From Nelumbo lutea (lineage: Eukaryota > Streptophyta > Magnoliopsida > Proteales > Nelumbonaceae): 64,000 nucleotides of DNA. Positions within the stretch are counted from its first letter, which is position 1, and every line of letters begins with the position of its first letter. Under the pieces are notes generated by a model. The model saw only the letters and a list, made by a program, of their open reading frames with translations, had not been told where the DNA came from and ran no database searches. Below are positions 38,001-53,000 of the stretch, piece after piece. Both the position numbers and the translations under genes were made by a program. The DNA lies in contig JAKGHH010000003.1 in the NCBI GenBank assembly GCA_022828595.1, positions 52,441,759-52,505,758 of the forward strand. The letters run 5' to 3'.

Positions 38001-41000
38001 AAGAACATCAGATAACCACAGGCGAGGTTCCCACCAAATAACCTCCCATTCTTTCCTTTCATATACTGGGTTACTAGATGAGCTGCTCTGTTTGAATTCC
38101 TACTTATATGCTTAACATTCACTGTTTCAAAATAACTACCTAAGTTCAGCATATTGTCCAAAATATAATCAGTCTCAAGAAACAGTTTAAATATTATATT
38201 CAAGGCTCTAATAGCTAAAAGAGAGTTGAATTCTACTATTATCTTGTTCCATCCATTGCTTTTGGCTAACTTAACCGCAAAAAAGAATTGCCAGAGGTTC
38301 CAATTGCAGCACACTAGAAGTCTAGAATAGCAATCAACTGTTTCACCTTCAGCACCAAAAAAGAAACCTTCATTACAGCCAATGGTATCTGATCTATCAT
38401 TTTTGACACCACAATCACAGTTTAGTTTAACAAAACCGTCAGAGGAGGAGATCACATCACACTCTTTTTTAGTACAATTTTTCCACAAAATATCTTGAAA
38501 AAGTAGTCCATTAACAGTACAATTTTTCCATTGGAAATTGTTTTATTTCTAGATAACCAGACATAATAACACATTATGTCAATCCAAGATAAAATTAACT
38601 TTTTATCCAATTTATTATCAACCAAGTTTAAAATATTCCACAAAATATCTACTATACAACTATTTTCTTGGATTCCATCAACTCTAATACTCAAAGGTCA
38701 CATAAACAAAACAGATCTTATTGAAGGACAACTAATAAATAAGTGAGGAATTGATTTGTCCCTATAGTCACACAAAAAAAAAAAAAAACACAAGATTTAT
38801 CCTTAATCATCCCCTATCTTGGGCTGGCAAGCGTGACACACGGGTTCGAGTCTGAAAGTAGCCACTTTGTGCAAAAAAAATGCCAAAAGTTAGGCCTGCA
38901 TCTAGTCTACCCCTTACCCCAGATAGCTGGTACCAACATTGGGTAATGGCCTTTTTTGGCCCTGGTCAATGCAGTGCCACATTGAAGAAGCCAGGATCCT
39001 GACCTTTGACAGTGAACACCTAATTTATTTTTGCTGTATACAACATAAATGAGTTGTTCACTGTCAAAGAAAAGAGCTTCTACTGTAATGTCCAGGCTCC
39101 AGTTTCTCAGAAATTTGCGGAAGCAACCAGATTGAAATATCTAAGTTTGACCTTGTGTTTTAATAGTTTGCGTTTCTCATAGATCTAAAGCATCACTTTA
39201 ACTTATGATTTGAAATGCTCAGCTCATAACAAAACCATAATAACTGATTAAGGGAAATCCAGACTGAACATTCAAGTTTTATGTTTTTAACATGCTCTCC
39301 TCTTTAATGGTTATACAAATTTATGCGTTTTATCTTATTCTTTATAGGAACTGTAGTAGTACAATTTTTTTTCTAATCAAACTTTAGTTTAGGTTGTTCA
39401 TTAGTTTTTTCTAATCATTTTGTTTTTATTTAGCTGCTTCCTTTCAGGTGCTTTGTCATTCATTAACTTTTACTAGTTGTTTTTAGCTAATCCTGTGTTT
39501 GAAGGTGGTCTGCATGCTTTTCATATCATCTAAAAGTCCATATGGATTTGAACTGGTTTGTTTAGGTTTTTTATTGTGTAGCTCTCAGGCATTGAGTACA
39601 TAAATTAATATGCTTTCTTGACACAGGGGGTGGAAGTGGGCATGAACCTGCTCATGCTGGATTTGTGGGGGAAGGGATGCTGACAGCAGCTATCTGTGGA
39701 GATGTTTTTGCCTCTCCTCCTGTTGATTCCATCCTATCTGTACAGTATCTTGCTATTTTAATTATTAATGAGTGAGGCAAACACAATACATCATTATTTG
39801 TTTAAGTTAATCTTCATTTAGAAACCTATAAACCCATATTGTTATTTCAGGGTATCAGAGCTGTGACAGGTCCTATGGGATGTCTTCTGATTATCAAGGT
39901 ATTTTGCCTTTTAAGTTGATAAAGTGTAGTACTTACTTTTCAGTTGAATAAGAATATATTACATAATGCATTCTAACAGCACTTATTCTTTCCATTTCTG
40001 TGACTGCATATGGAAAAAATAACATTAGTGATTTTCATTTTAAAAGGATACAGTAAATTCGAATTCTTATGAATTTATTACATTAAGCTTTACAGTTGAT
40101 CATGCTTGATATATGATTTTTTAATTTGGGCATGGCAGAACTATACAGGTGATCGGTTAAATTTTGGTTTGGCTGCTGAACAAGCAAAGTCTGAAGGTTA
40201 CAAAATAGAGGTATGCATTGTTATAGAATATTATTGAGATAATTTATTTTACATTGTTTTCAAGATACTAAAAGAAAGGATGATCTTTGCACCTTGCAGA
40301 TGGTTATTGTTGGAGATGACTGTGCTCTTCCACCATCTCAAGGCATAGCTGGGCGAAGAGGTTTGGCTGGGACTATTCTTGTCCACAAGGTCCTCTCTCT
40401 CCCTCATTGATCCACAAAGACATCCATGAAGGGTTAGAAAAGGATGGATCTTTTTTATTTAATTAATTTATTTATTGTTGCAAGGAAAGGATTTATAGTA
40501 ATAATTGAAATGCCTTTATCCTAGATTCTTTTTTTTTCTAAATATTCCCATATTTTGTTGATTTTAATTTCCGGAGTTACCTGTCCTAGTATCTGCATAT
40601 TGAATACTAGAAGAAAAAGCCGCAGACCTCAAAATCATTAGTTGAGAAAAGAATAGATAAATTTTTTAACAAGAAAATTCATTGATTATGGTTTTTTACT
40701 TTTTTGTGCCAGTGCTTCTTCAAGCTTCCCAAATCCTCTGTCCTGTACAGCCTCTAGCTGAATTATATTTATGTGCTGCCTGTTGCAGTTTTCCTGGGGA
40801 ACTTCTACTTGTTTCTTCTCTGTTTATTGCTACTGCTTAACATTTTTTACATCTGGAAACAAATATGATACTGTAAAAGTAAAAATTTGAAGTGATTTTA
40901 CAGCTCCCAATTTAATTGTTTTCTTTATTTCTATATTAATGTATTTTCTCAGTTATTGCTAAAAAATGACCTCTATGTTCTTCCATTTCTTAAAGTATAT

Positions 41001-44000
41001 AGAAGCATTGTATCTGCTTTATGTAGCAGCAAATGTACAAATACTAGAATAGTTCTCCTATTAGTAATCTTCTTATGCTTCTGCCTCAAATTTCTCGGTA
41101 ATTTTTTTTCTTAATTTCAAATAACAGGTTGCTGGGGCTGCTGCTGCTGCTGGGTTTTCTCTTTCTGATGTTGCAGCAGAAGCAAAGCATGCATCTGAAA
41201 TGGTTGGAACCATGGGTGTTGCATTGTCTGTCTGCACGCTGCCAGGTCAGGTCACATCAGATCGTTTTGGCCCAGGAAAAATGGAGCTTGGTCTTGGTAT
41301 AGTAAGTTTCTCAATAAACTCCCTTATATTTACTTTCCTATGTTAAGAAGGTACTTTACTCTGTACTTTCTTGGTTAATTAATCTAAATGAAGGTCCAAA
41401 GTAGTGCTCGCTTTGTGCGATAAGGTGATATTATTTATGTTGTCTTTCTGGTACTAGCTGGTCACTCCATTTCTGCAAATGGGCTAAATCTTGTTTTGCA
41501 TACACAGAGACATGGGGATCTGTCAGCAAGGCAAAAGTCTAGACTAAAGAACATGTCTACAGAAAGTAAATACCGTTAAAATAGTCCCATATTATTTTGG
41601 CTTCTAACATGTTATACATGTATAAAAGAAGTCTAGGAGTTTATTTTGGCTACTTAAACTCACCTTTATAGGAAAATGGCATTCGCCGTGCATATTATCT
41701 GTTTACTTGTGTGAAATCAACGGGGATAAAGAGGAAAAATGTTATGTAGAGGTGTCCCTCAAGAATCTATGGAGTGTCAGAAACTACACATTTCTGACAC
41801 ACACTTCAGCCATTTAGGAGAGTCCATGCAACACTGGTTAGGGATCAAGCATTCATATCACTTACCACACGTTTTTAATTTTTATTTCTAGTTTTTCTAC
41901 ATGGCCAAATCTGTTTCTGTTTCAGCATGGAGAGCCTGGAGCGGAAGTGGCAGACCTTCAACCTGTTGATGTGGTGGTTTCTCATGTTTTGAAGCAAATT
42001 TTGTCTACGGTATGTCTCAGTGGAAAATTGATAATTATGCTACTTCTTGCAATGGAAGAATGTCAATTGAAGCTTGTCACTTACAGAGCCTTTCTTGGCC
42101 TCCATATTAAGATGATACAATCTCATTAACTGTCATTTCTTCAAAATCTCAGCATGTCAACTTCCTTACAGTTGCATTGTTTAATTTACTTCATTTTGAA
42201 TTTTCATATCTTCTTGAATCATGACTTGGAACAGGGTCAGGGGTACAAATTGATGTTAGACCTGCAGAGTATATTATGGACCAAAAATGTTTTTTTTTTT
42301 TTTTTAACATTTCGATTTGTGCATATATGACAAAATTTTAAGGTCCATAAAATCATGTTATTTGTTAATTTTGTTCCTTTTTATGTTTTGACTTTTACAC
42401 TGTTATCAAAGTTTATCCATCCTCTACTCATTGCAGGAAACTCATTATGTTCCAATCACACGAGGGAGTAGAGTTGTTCTTATGGTTAATGGGTGAGCCC
42501 CATGTTTCTATTCTGTGATCTAGATCATGTTCAGTGGATTAAGTTTTCTTAGCATATAACAGAGAAAGAGAAGAACTGAAACATTGTATTAATTTTCTTT
42601 CTTATTTTTTTAAACAATGTAGAGACTACAGAAAATAAGAAAGTGTGAGGCAGAACAATATTTCCCCCTTTTTAAGGAAATTTTCAATATTAATGCTGGT
42701 AGTATTTTTTGATGGATTTAAATACTGATATTATTAATTTTCTTCTTTCTTCATTTTAGAAAAAAAGTGTAGAAAAGAAGTCTGAGCCTGAAGAGTGTTG
42801 AATATTTTCCCTCCTTTGAAGGACATTTTCAATTTTAATACTGCAAAGGAATGCTGATTAGATGCGAGTAAACAAGTATCGTGCAGACTTTTTAATTGAC
42901 ATTATATTGCTTTATGTACGAAAGAACTTTGTCCTTCACAAGGTTAAGAAAGCAATTTGATCTTGTAGGAAACTTTGGTCTTAAATTTCATAATGACCTT
43001 TTTCTTGCCCAAAGTCTTTTTTAATGAAAATATTAGAAAAACTATGAAATTTTCCAAACTGTGAGAAATATAATAGTAATGTGATGGCATCAAAGCTGGG
43101 CCCGGTTGTGGTGGAAAATGGACAGTCATTCCCATATACTTTTGGATGAAGGTGGGTAAATATGGATATGGCACTAAACAGAACAAAATGGTGAAATGGG
43201 ATTCATGTAGCCAACAATATAGTTGGAATAAAGCTTAGATGATGATGATGATGGCTCATTCATAACCAATAACACTTTTACCATAAAAAACCACCATTCA
43301 AATTTAATGAGTAAGACTACTGATCGTCTATGTAGAACATGGTTTCTAATAATCATAGTTGATATATTTTAGGGATGTACCAATAAACCAAAAAGGCTTT
43401 CTGTTTATCCCCACGTGTATGTATCCTTGTAAGACTAGTGCTGAGATTGTTAACTACCTTTACTTCACTTGTCCCTAAGCCAATGATATTCTTTACCAAA
43501 CAATGATTTTTCAGATATAAACATGACAAACATGTTACTAATAAAATATGCATGGTAAATCATCTATATATATTGATAATTAACAACAGTAACTTTCATT
43601 AAAGAGATAATAAAATAAGAAATACAAGAGAAGGTCTCAAAGCAAAAACATAACAACAGCTTTGGTCACAACAGTCCAAAAGAACAGCGAAAAAATAAAG
43701 AAAAAAAACAGAGAAGATAGGGAGTGGCTGGAAAAGAAATTTGAGTTGGAAGAAATAAAAGAGGCGGTTTTCTCAATGGATAGATCAAAGGCACCGGGCC
43801 AAGATGGTTTTACGATGGATTTTTACTAGGATTGTTGGGAGATACTAAAGGAGGACATAATATTGGTATTCAATGAATTCCATACCAGAGGAGTAATTGT
43901 AGAGATAGTTGATAAGCTGTTAGTGTTTGTGGGGTTCCAACCCCACATTTTATACAAGCTTTTATTTTTTTTATTTAGAATAATTGGGCTGGCTGGGCCT

Positions 44001-47000
44001 TGTTTGTCTTTCTTTTATTTGTTTTAAGGGCATTATGGTAATTGGTCATTGTAATAGATTACAATATAAATACATCTTAGTGGGCGGCTAGAAACAATAT
44101 TCTGCCGAACCCCTTTCTTTCATACTCCTTCCTCTCTCCCTTTCCTCTTCTATTCGTGACCCTTCTTTCTCTTTCTTTTCTACCTTTTTAAATCAGAAAA
44201 CAACTATTTGCTGGTTTAATTTATTCAAGTTGGTATCAGAGCAAAAACTAGAGCAGTTTAGGGCTCTCATGTGAGCCTAATCCAGTCGGCCGCATGAGAA
44301 GTTATTGAATCTGAAGTATTGCATCTTCGCCTGATTATTGGAGGATCACTGGAGATTCGAATTGTCCCAAGGGGTTACACGACCTTTGGAGAGTGCCCAG
44401 TGACCAGGAAGAGTCAGAGAAGTCAGGTAAGTCAAAGGTTAGGGCTTAATCTGAAGGTTAATGGTGGCCATCAAATTCTTTCTGAGAAATACTCATCTTT
44501 ATTGAGATCAACCTTAAAGGGAACAGTTGTTAACCTTCTGGAAGCAGTGGTTAATAGAATTCTCTCTCCTTTGCCATTTCTTTAGGGTTTCTTGACAGAG
44601 ATCGACCTTCAAAGGAGTAGTTTTGACAGTTTTTTGACAGTTCTGATTTAAGTCAATTATTGCTGTTAGTTTTCTGACGGAGATTGACCTTAATTCAGCA
44701 GTTTTCTGATATATCTGCTATTTTCTCTGGGTTTTTTTGTGAAATCCCACGGTCAACTATTGCTCCCATTTTTTCTGTGACTGTGACTGGTTCTTGAGCA
44801 GCTACAGTAATCTGATTTTTTGATTCCTGGGTGTTCTTGTCGATTGAGGAGTGTTTCTTGGGAGTTACCAATAATCTGAAATTGATTTCTGGGTAATTCT
44901 TCCTGACTGTGAAGATTCTCAGCTGTGCTTTCTGATTCAGCAGAGACTTTTTTATAATAGAGTTTTTTTTTTTGTCAAATTAGTGACTGCTAACATCCTC
45001 TTTAAAATGGAGAAAGTTGGAAGTGAATTCAAGACTCCAGGGGAAGGTTTTTTAGGGGCTGGAAGTATGATTGAAAGTTCTTTTCAAATTACAACTGTTA
45101 GGTTCGATGGAACAAATTACTTGGAGTGGGCACAATCAGCCATGATGGCTATTGAGGGTAGAGGTAAATTAGGCTATGTAACGGGGGAATATAAAGAAAC
45201 CAACAAACGAAGACACATCACTTGCCAAATGGGTTCAAGAGAACTATTTGGTGATGACATGGCTGTATAATTCAATGCAGCCCTACACCGAAATTATTTA
45301 TGGGCCAAAATGGCTAAGGAAATCTGGGATAATATGAAAGAGACCTACTCCCAACCTCTTAATGTTGCTAGGGCTTATGAATTGAAGTGTGAAGTGAAAA
45401 ATCTCAAGCAGGGGGAGAAGTCGGTCTCTGTTTACTTTGCTACTTTGAAATCTTTATGGCATGAAATTGACCATTTGGAAACCATTGAATGGGAGAGTCA
45501 AAGAGATGTGACTACCTATAGCAAGCTGGTTGAAACAAATAGAGCTTTTGAATTCCTTGTAGGTTTGAATTCAGAATTTGACATAGTAAGACAACAACTT
45601 CTTACCAGGGATAGTGTGACCTTGTCTCAGGCTTATTCACTAGTGCACAGTGAAGAGAGTAGAAGAAAAGTGATGTTACAAGTTCAACCCATGGAATCAG
45701 CCCCAGTAGCAACAAAACAGAAATTTGGGAAATATCAGGAAAAGGAAATAAAGAAGGAAGATAAAAGGGAGATGTTTTGTGATGATAGTAAGAAGCCCAA
45801 GCATACTAGGGATACTTGTTGGGAGTTGCATCCCCATCTTGTTCCAGCTAAATTCAGAAATAAGAAAGGAAGTGCTAATATGGCAGTCAACACTGGCAAT
45901 GCATCATCTTCCAATATAAGAACCACATCTCTAGATGCCTTAGCTACTGTCTGGGTTGCCTTGACACAATAAGAGAATGAATCTGGTATTTCCGGGTCAT
46001 CATCTCAGTCTTCAATTGTTACTCCTACCATTCCTACTTTAGCTTTTGCTTCCTCAGGTACAAAAGCTATAGCATATCACACTTCAGCCCCAGGTAACAC
46101 TAGACCCTTCTGGGTAATAGATTCAGGTGCTTTTGACCATATGACTAGTTTATCCACCTTGTTTACCACCTACTGTTTATCCTCAGGCAAAGACAAAGTG
46201 TCTATTGCTGATGGCTCGCTTGTTCCTATTTCTAGCAAGGGAGACATCAGATTGTCAGATGCCATCTCCTTGTCCTCAGTTTTGCATGTCCCTAAGCTTA
46301 GTGCTAATTTGCTTTCAGTTAGTAGTATTACTAAGAATCAAAACTGTTTAGTGACTTTTTTTCCCGATCGTTGTGTTTTTGAGGATCTGGAAACGAGGAA
46401 GGTGATTGGGAGTGGCCATGAGACGAATGGAGTCTACTTGCTTGAGCATCCACAGGGGAAGGAAAGTGAAGTTGGAAGGTTGTTTGTTTCTCAGTCTTTG
46501 GGTCAGATTATGCTTTGGCATAACAGATTAGGTCATTTGTCTTTTGGGTCTTTGAAGAGTCTGTTTCCAAGTTTGTTTGAGTCAATCTAAGTGTCTAGTT
46601 TGAGGTGTGAAAGCTGCAAACTTGCAAAACATTGTAGGTCAACTTATTCTTTGAGCAATAAAAGAAGCAATGTTCCCTTTGAAATTATGCATACTGATGT
46701 TGGGGGGCCATATCATACTCCTACCATGGGGGGGGGGGAGTAACAAATACTTGTTATTTGTTGATGATTATACCCGTTTCTCGTGGATTTATCTTATGTA
46801 CTCTCGAGATGAGGTTCCTTCCCTGACCCAAGCTTTCCATAAGATGGTATTGACCCAATTTGAAATCAAGATCAAAATTCTCAGATCTGATAATGCCAAG
46901 GAGTATTTTGCAAAACCCCTGGCATCATATCTTCTAGACCATGGAGTTATTCATCAGAGCACTTGTCCTTGTACACCTCAGCAAAATGGGGTTGTTGAGA

Positions 47001-50000
47001 GAAAAAACAAACATATTTTGGAAGTAGCCAGAAGCATTATGCTCAACTCTAATGTTCCCATACGCTTCTAGGGGGATGCAATCCGTACTGTTGTTTACCT
47101 TATGATTCGAATTCTCTCACGGGTTTTGGACATGAAAACACCATTCAATCTTCTATATCCAAACAAGGACTTGTTCACTATTCCCCTTAAAACCTTTGGG
47201 TGTACTTACTTTGTTTAAATCTTGGGACTTCATCACTCCAAATTTGATCCCAAAGCTGCTAAATGTATTTTCCTTGGGTATGCACAAAATCAAAAGGGAT
47301 ATTGCTGTTATGATCTTGTTTCGGGAAGGCGTTTGTGTCCATGGATGTCACCTTTTTTGAGGATATGCCCTACTATCGTAGGGCCTCTCCTCAGGGGGAG
47401 AGTCGTGAGGAAGGGATTTCAGCCCCAGAAGTTCCATTACCTATCCCAATTGTTGAGGGGGAGTACCGTGAAGAGGGTTGTCAAAAGTGCAAGGAGTTGA
47501 GAGTGTATCACAGACAGTGGTGGAGGCAGGTTGATTCTCATTCACAACAGTCCAGGCCGATCCCAACACCTCCTACAACTTCAGATCCAGGCATTACACC
47601 CATTTTTGAGCCCACTGTTGCAGATACTTTACCTAACACTGTTGAGCCTCGGTCCTTTCCTTCAGATGACCTTGATCTCCCAATTGCAATTCGTAAAGGG
47701 AAGCGTCGTTGTACTTCATTCACTACTCATTGTATCTCCCAGTTTCTCTCTTATGGTCGTCTCTTAGAATCCTACAGATCATTTCTAGCATCTATTGCTA
47801 CCATTCCTATACCCAGAACAGGGCAAGAGGCTCTTTTGATACCTGAATGGAAGGAAGCAATGCAAATAGAGATGGATGCACTTATTAAGAACAACACTTG
47901 GGAACTAGTTGACCAGTTTGAGAGGAAGAAACCTGTTGGATGCAGATGGGTGTTTACAGTGAAATATAATGCTGATGGCTCTGTAGAGAGATACAAGGCC
48001 ACATTGGTTGCAAAGGGCTTCACACAAACTTATGGCATAGACTATATGGAGACCTTTGCACCAATTGCAAAGATGAACACAATTAGAGTCCTGCTATTTA
48101 TGGACGCGGGCTTTTCTTGGCCACTTTTTCAGATGGACGTCAAGAATGCTTTTCTAAACGGAGATTTGCAGGAGGAGGTGTACATGGAGTTACCTCCCGG
48201 TTTTTACAGTACAGAAGCAGGAAAGAAAGTTTGTCAACTAAAGAAGGCTTTGTATGGGCTGAAACAGTCTCCGAGAGCTTGGTTTGACAGGTCTAGATTG
48301 GTATTAGAAAAGTTCGGCTACATGCAAGCTCAATCAGATCACACTCTCTTCTTTAAGAAGGCAAACTTATCTTTGACCTTACTTGCTGTCTATGTGGATG
48401 ATATTGTGGTGACTGGAAGTGATGTTAATGAGATAGATGCTCTTAAGCAGAATCTTCACAAAGAATTTGAAGTTAAGGACTTGGGAGAACTGCGCTATTT
48501 CCTGGGAATTGAGGTGGCTCGATCTAAGCATGGCATCTTCATCTCTCAAAGAAAGTATGTCCTTGATTTATTGGAAGAAACTAGAAAGTTATGAGTAAAG
48601 CCTGCTGACACACCCATTGAGTTGAACCATAAAATAAGTGCAGAAGGTGGAGAACCTCTTGAGGATAGGGCTATGTATCAAAGGTTGGTTGGGAAACTTC
48701 TTTATCTCTACCTAACACGACCAGACATTTCATATGCTATCAGTGTTGTCAGCCAATACACGCATTCTCCTAGGGCCACTCACCTTCTTGCGGTGGAAAG
48801 GATACTTGCTTACTTGAAGAGATGCCCATGGAGAGGCATACTTTTTAAGAACAATGGACACATGAAGATAGAGGTGTATACAGGTGTTGATTGGGTTGGA
48901 TCTATTGATGATAGAAGATCTACCTCGAGGTATTGTGCATTTGTAGGGGGGAACCTTGTTTTTTGGAGAAGCAAGAAACAAAATGTTGTTGCTCGCTCTA
49001 GTGCTGAAGCTGAATACAGGTCCATGGCCAATGGTGTTGTAGAAGTGTTGTGGCTGAAATCTTTGCTGGATGAACTTGGAATTGATTATGAGAAACCTTT
49101 GATGTTGTATTGTGATAATCAAGCAGCAATTAACATTGCCCGTAACCCAATACAACATGACAGGACTAAACATATCGAGGTGGACAGACATTTTATCCGA
49201 GAGCGTGTTGCATATCAAGAAGTGTGTTTTCCCTATGTCACCTCTGACATGCAACCAGCTGATCTCTTGACTAAAGCAGTCACAAAATTCAGGTTGGAGA
49301 CAGATTTACGCAAGTTGAGTATGATAAGTTATTAGTGTTTGTGGGGTTCCAACCCCACATTTTATACCTGCTGTTTATTTGATTTATTTTTTATTTAGAA
49401 TAATTGGGCCGGTCGGGCCTTGTTTGGCTTTCTTTTATTTGTTTTAAGCAAGGGTATTATGGTAATTAGTCATTGTAATAGATTACAATATAAATACATC
49501 TTAGTGGGCAGCTAGAAACAATATTCTGCTGAACCCTTTCTTTCATACTCCTTCTCTTCCTCTCTCCCTTTCCTCTTCTATTTGTGACCCTCCTTTCTTT
49601 CATACTAAAGGAGGACATAATGTTGGTATTCAATGAATTCCATACCAGAGGAGTAATCAACCCTAGGCTAAACTCCATTGCTTTGGTACCCAAGAAAAGT
49701 GATGCAAATTATTCAAAGGATTACATGCCGATTAGTCTAGTAAATAGCCTTTATAAGATCATCATTAAGGTGCTGTCCTTTAGAATTAGGAAGGTGCTCC
49801 CAACAATCATAGCAAATAATCAAGGAGCTTTTGTGAAGGGGAGCAAATAATAGGTCAGATACTTGTAGCAAATGAGGTCTAGAGGACTATGAGAGATCCG
49901 GGAGAAGAGGTGTGGTCTGTAAACTAGATATGGAAAAGGCTTATGACTTGGTTGATTGGTCATTCCTATTGGAGGTGATGATTAACTTTAGGTTTGGAGA

Positions 50001-53000
50001 CATCTGGTGCAAATGGGTGATGGATTGCATTAGGGATTGTCATTATTCTATTTTGGTGAATGGGACAGTGGTGGACTATTTCCCAGCTTTGAGAGGGATT
50101 AGACAAGGAGACCCCCTATCCCCTTTTTTGTTTACATTGGTTGTAGAAGTGTTGGGGAGACTAATATCCAAAGTAGATTCTAGGGAGTTAATAAGGTTGG
50201 AGAGTTGGAATAGAAAATATACCACTTACACACCTACAATTTGCAGACGACACAATTCTGTTTTGTGAAGGAGGGGATATCGATAGGATTTGAAACTTGA
50301 AGCTCACTATACAACTTTTTGAGCAAATGTCAAACCTTAGGGTTTTGAGAAAAGTTGTATAGTTGGAGTCAATATGGGGGAAGGGGAAGGTGAGGTTGGT
50401 GAGCATGCAGACATTTTGGGGTGTGTCGTTTCTAATTGGCCCTTAAATTACCTTGGTTTACCTTTGGGGGATAATCCTAAGAAAGGTGATTTTTGGGCCC
50501 TTGTTGCGAAGAGGTTTGAAACAAGACTTGCCAACTGGAAGAAAAATTATTTGTCTCTTGGAGGGAGAATCACCTTAATTAGGTCTACTCTGGCTAACCT
50601 TCCTGTCTATTTTTTATTAGTCTTTAAGATTCCGGCCAAGGTGGCTAGCAGGCTAGAAAAACTAATGAGAGATTTTCTTTGGGAGTCGGGGGAGGAGAAG
50701 AAGGATCATAGGGTCAGGTGGGAGGTGTTATGTAAGGGTAAGGAGGGAGGTTTGGGAAGTGGGAACATAAGGATTAGGAACTTAGCATTACTAAGGAAAT
50801 GGTTGTGGAGAATTTCATTGGAGAAAGAAAGATTGTGGGTTAAGATATTGGGAAGTACCCATGGGCTGGTAGACAATGAATGGGACTCTAAGATTCTAGC
50901 AAGGACTATAAGAGCTTCTCCTTGGAAAGCTATTCAAGCCATCTTGCCCTTGTTCTCTCCATGGATCAGGTACGACTTGCACTCAGGTAACCTCATTAAG
51001 TTTTGGGGACATGTTTGGGTTGGGGATTCCTCTTTGAAAGATCAATTTCCAGGCCTTTTTACTATTTCTACCCTTAAAAATGAACCGATTTCCTCTTTTC
51101 TTGTTCCTTCTAATTCACCTTTTGGGTTTGGATGGAACTTGAGCTTGAGAAGAGATGTCAGGGACACCGAGTTAGCATGTACTTTAGGCTTATTATCCAT
51201 TCTTGAAGGGCTCTTCATTGAACCATCAAAGACAGATAATAGAATATAGATACTCACTCCCTTGGGTTCCTACACTTGTGCCTCTTTCTTTAAAGTCCTT
51301 TTACCCCCTCCTTCTATCGGATTGTCTTTCCCTGTTGAAGAAGTGTGGTGTTGACCTATACCTCCAAGGGTTGGGAGTTTCTTTTGGGAAGCCTTTCTTG
51401 AAAGAGTTAATGTAGGGGATCTACTTCAAATAAAAAGACCCAACAGTTGTTTGTCTCCTCACTGGTGTGTTCTCTGCAAATCTGCTGGTGAGTCTAGATA
51501 CCATTTACTAACTTCTTGTCAGTTTGTTAAAGTTATTTGGGAATGGTTTACTTCTCTGTTTGGGTGCAGGTGGACTCCCCCTTTGAATGTGCAAAGCTTA
51601 TTTACTTCCATTCCATGCCTAACTGGCCAACCAAAAGGGCCAAGATCATGTGGATATGTGGTAGGGCTGCGGTGTGTTAGACTGCTTGGGAGGAGAGAAA
51701 CTCAAGGATATTCTCAAATAAGGAGAGAAGTTTGGAAGTAATCCTGGAGACTATCCACATTAGGATGATACATTGGTTGAGAACATTGGAATTGTTTTAA
51801 GTGTTTCAGTTGATGAGATGATAAGAAACTGGAAGGAGATTGTAGATTTAGGCTCAATTAAGAATAACTTAAGTTCCTGCTGGACACCTCCACCTCATGG
51901 GTTTACCAAACTGAATTTTGATGGTGGCAACATAGGCAATCCAAGGCCCTCCGAAGTAAGGAGAGTGATAAGGGATGAAAAAGGGAATTTGTTAGCCATG
52001 TAATCTGGTCCGATTGGGGTGGGAGATTCCTTGAGGGCTGAGATTCTAGGAGCATGGTTTCAAATGTCGCGAAATTTTGCTAAAGTCGCCCGACATATGT
52101 CGATGTCGAGGCTCACCGACATGAAAATGGATGGTAATATAAAAGTTACATTATTTTGGTTGACATTTCCTATATTTCGGAAATGTCGACCAAACTGGTC
52201 CAAATAACCAAAAAAATGACAGTTTTTCCTATTATGTTGATAGGATGTCGAGTAATGTACATTAATAATATGATATATATATATATATATAATATAATAC
52301 AATATACTAATATAAATTATTCCATTAATAATTTCTATTTAATATTTCAAATAAAATATTTATAAAAAAGAATTAACAAAAAATAAAAACAAAAGAATAA
52401 ATTAATTACAATATAAAACATAAAATATTTTTCAAGTAATAAAATATTAACTAGTTAGTATTTTTAAAATATTTATTAAAATCACAAAATGTTTATTAAA
52501 TTTTATAATAAATCATAATAAATTCATTAAGTTTTATAAGAAATCAGAATTTATCATAATCTTAATACTACAAAAAGGAGAATCAGTTTATTAAATTTAT
52601 AATAAAACATAATGTATTATAGCTTTAATATTTAAAAATCAGAATAAATGTATTTCTATTTACTAGTGTGAAATAAATATATTAGAATTTATAATAAATC
52701 AGAATTAAAAATAAGAAAAGAAAATATCGGATAACCTTGTAAAAACATGAAAATGCATAATAAATCAGTAAATCGTCATCTACTAATTTGTTATTGATCT
52801 TAGTTTCTTAGCTTTATATAATGGTTGGGAATAAGATAATAGTCTAGAAATATGTATTAATGCTTCTTTTATCATTTTACAAAATATCATTGTATATTTC
52901 CACATATTTCATAATATTTCCACAATGTCTCTAATTTTTATAATATTTCCCCTTGACATTTCCGACATATGTCCTATATTTTGGTAAGCGACATTTCCAT

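Larger units (their letters stand above)
43910..49601 (+). mobile_element. Ty1/copia LTR retrotransposon, nearly complete, inactive
   Basis: LTRs at 43910-44229 and 49322-49601 both begin TGATAAG and share TTAGTGTTTGTGGGGTTCCA. The 3' LTR lacks about the last 50-70 bases. Order: LTR, tRNA-Met-type primer site, untranslated leader, gag, protease, integrase, reverse transcriptase, RNase H (copia order: integrase before RT), LTR. Frame changes or stops occur near 45205, 45970, 46590, 46730, 47071, 47220 and 48594. It sits in sense orientation in kinase intron 10, inside an L1 element. Confidence 0.95.

Noticed and set aside
39851..39862. GGTATCAGAGCT, a copia primer-site-like motif
   Set aside because: It is the start of kinase exon 5 (codons for Gly-Ile-Arg-Ala) with no LTR before it; chance match.
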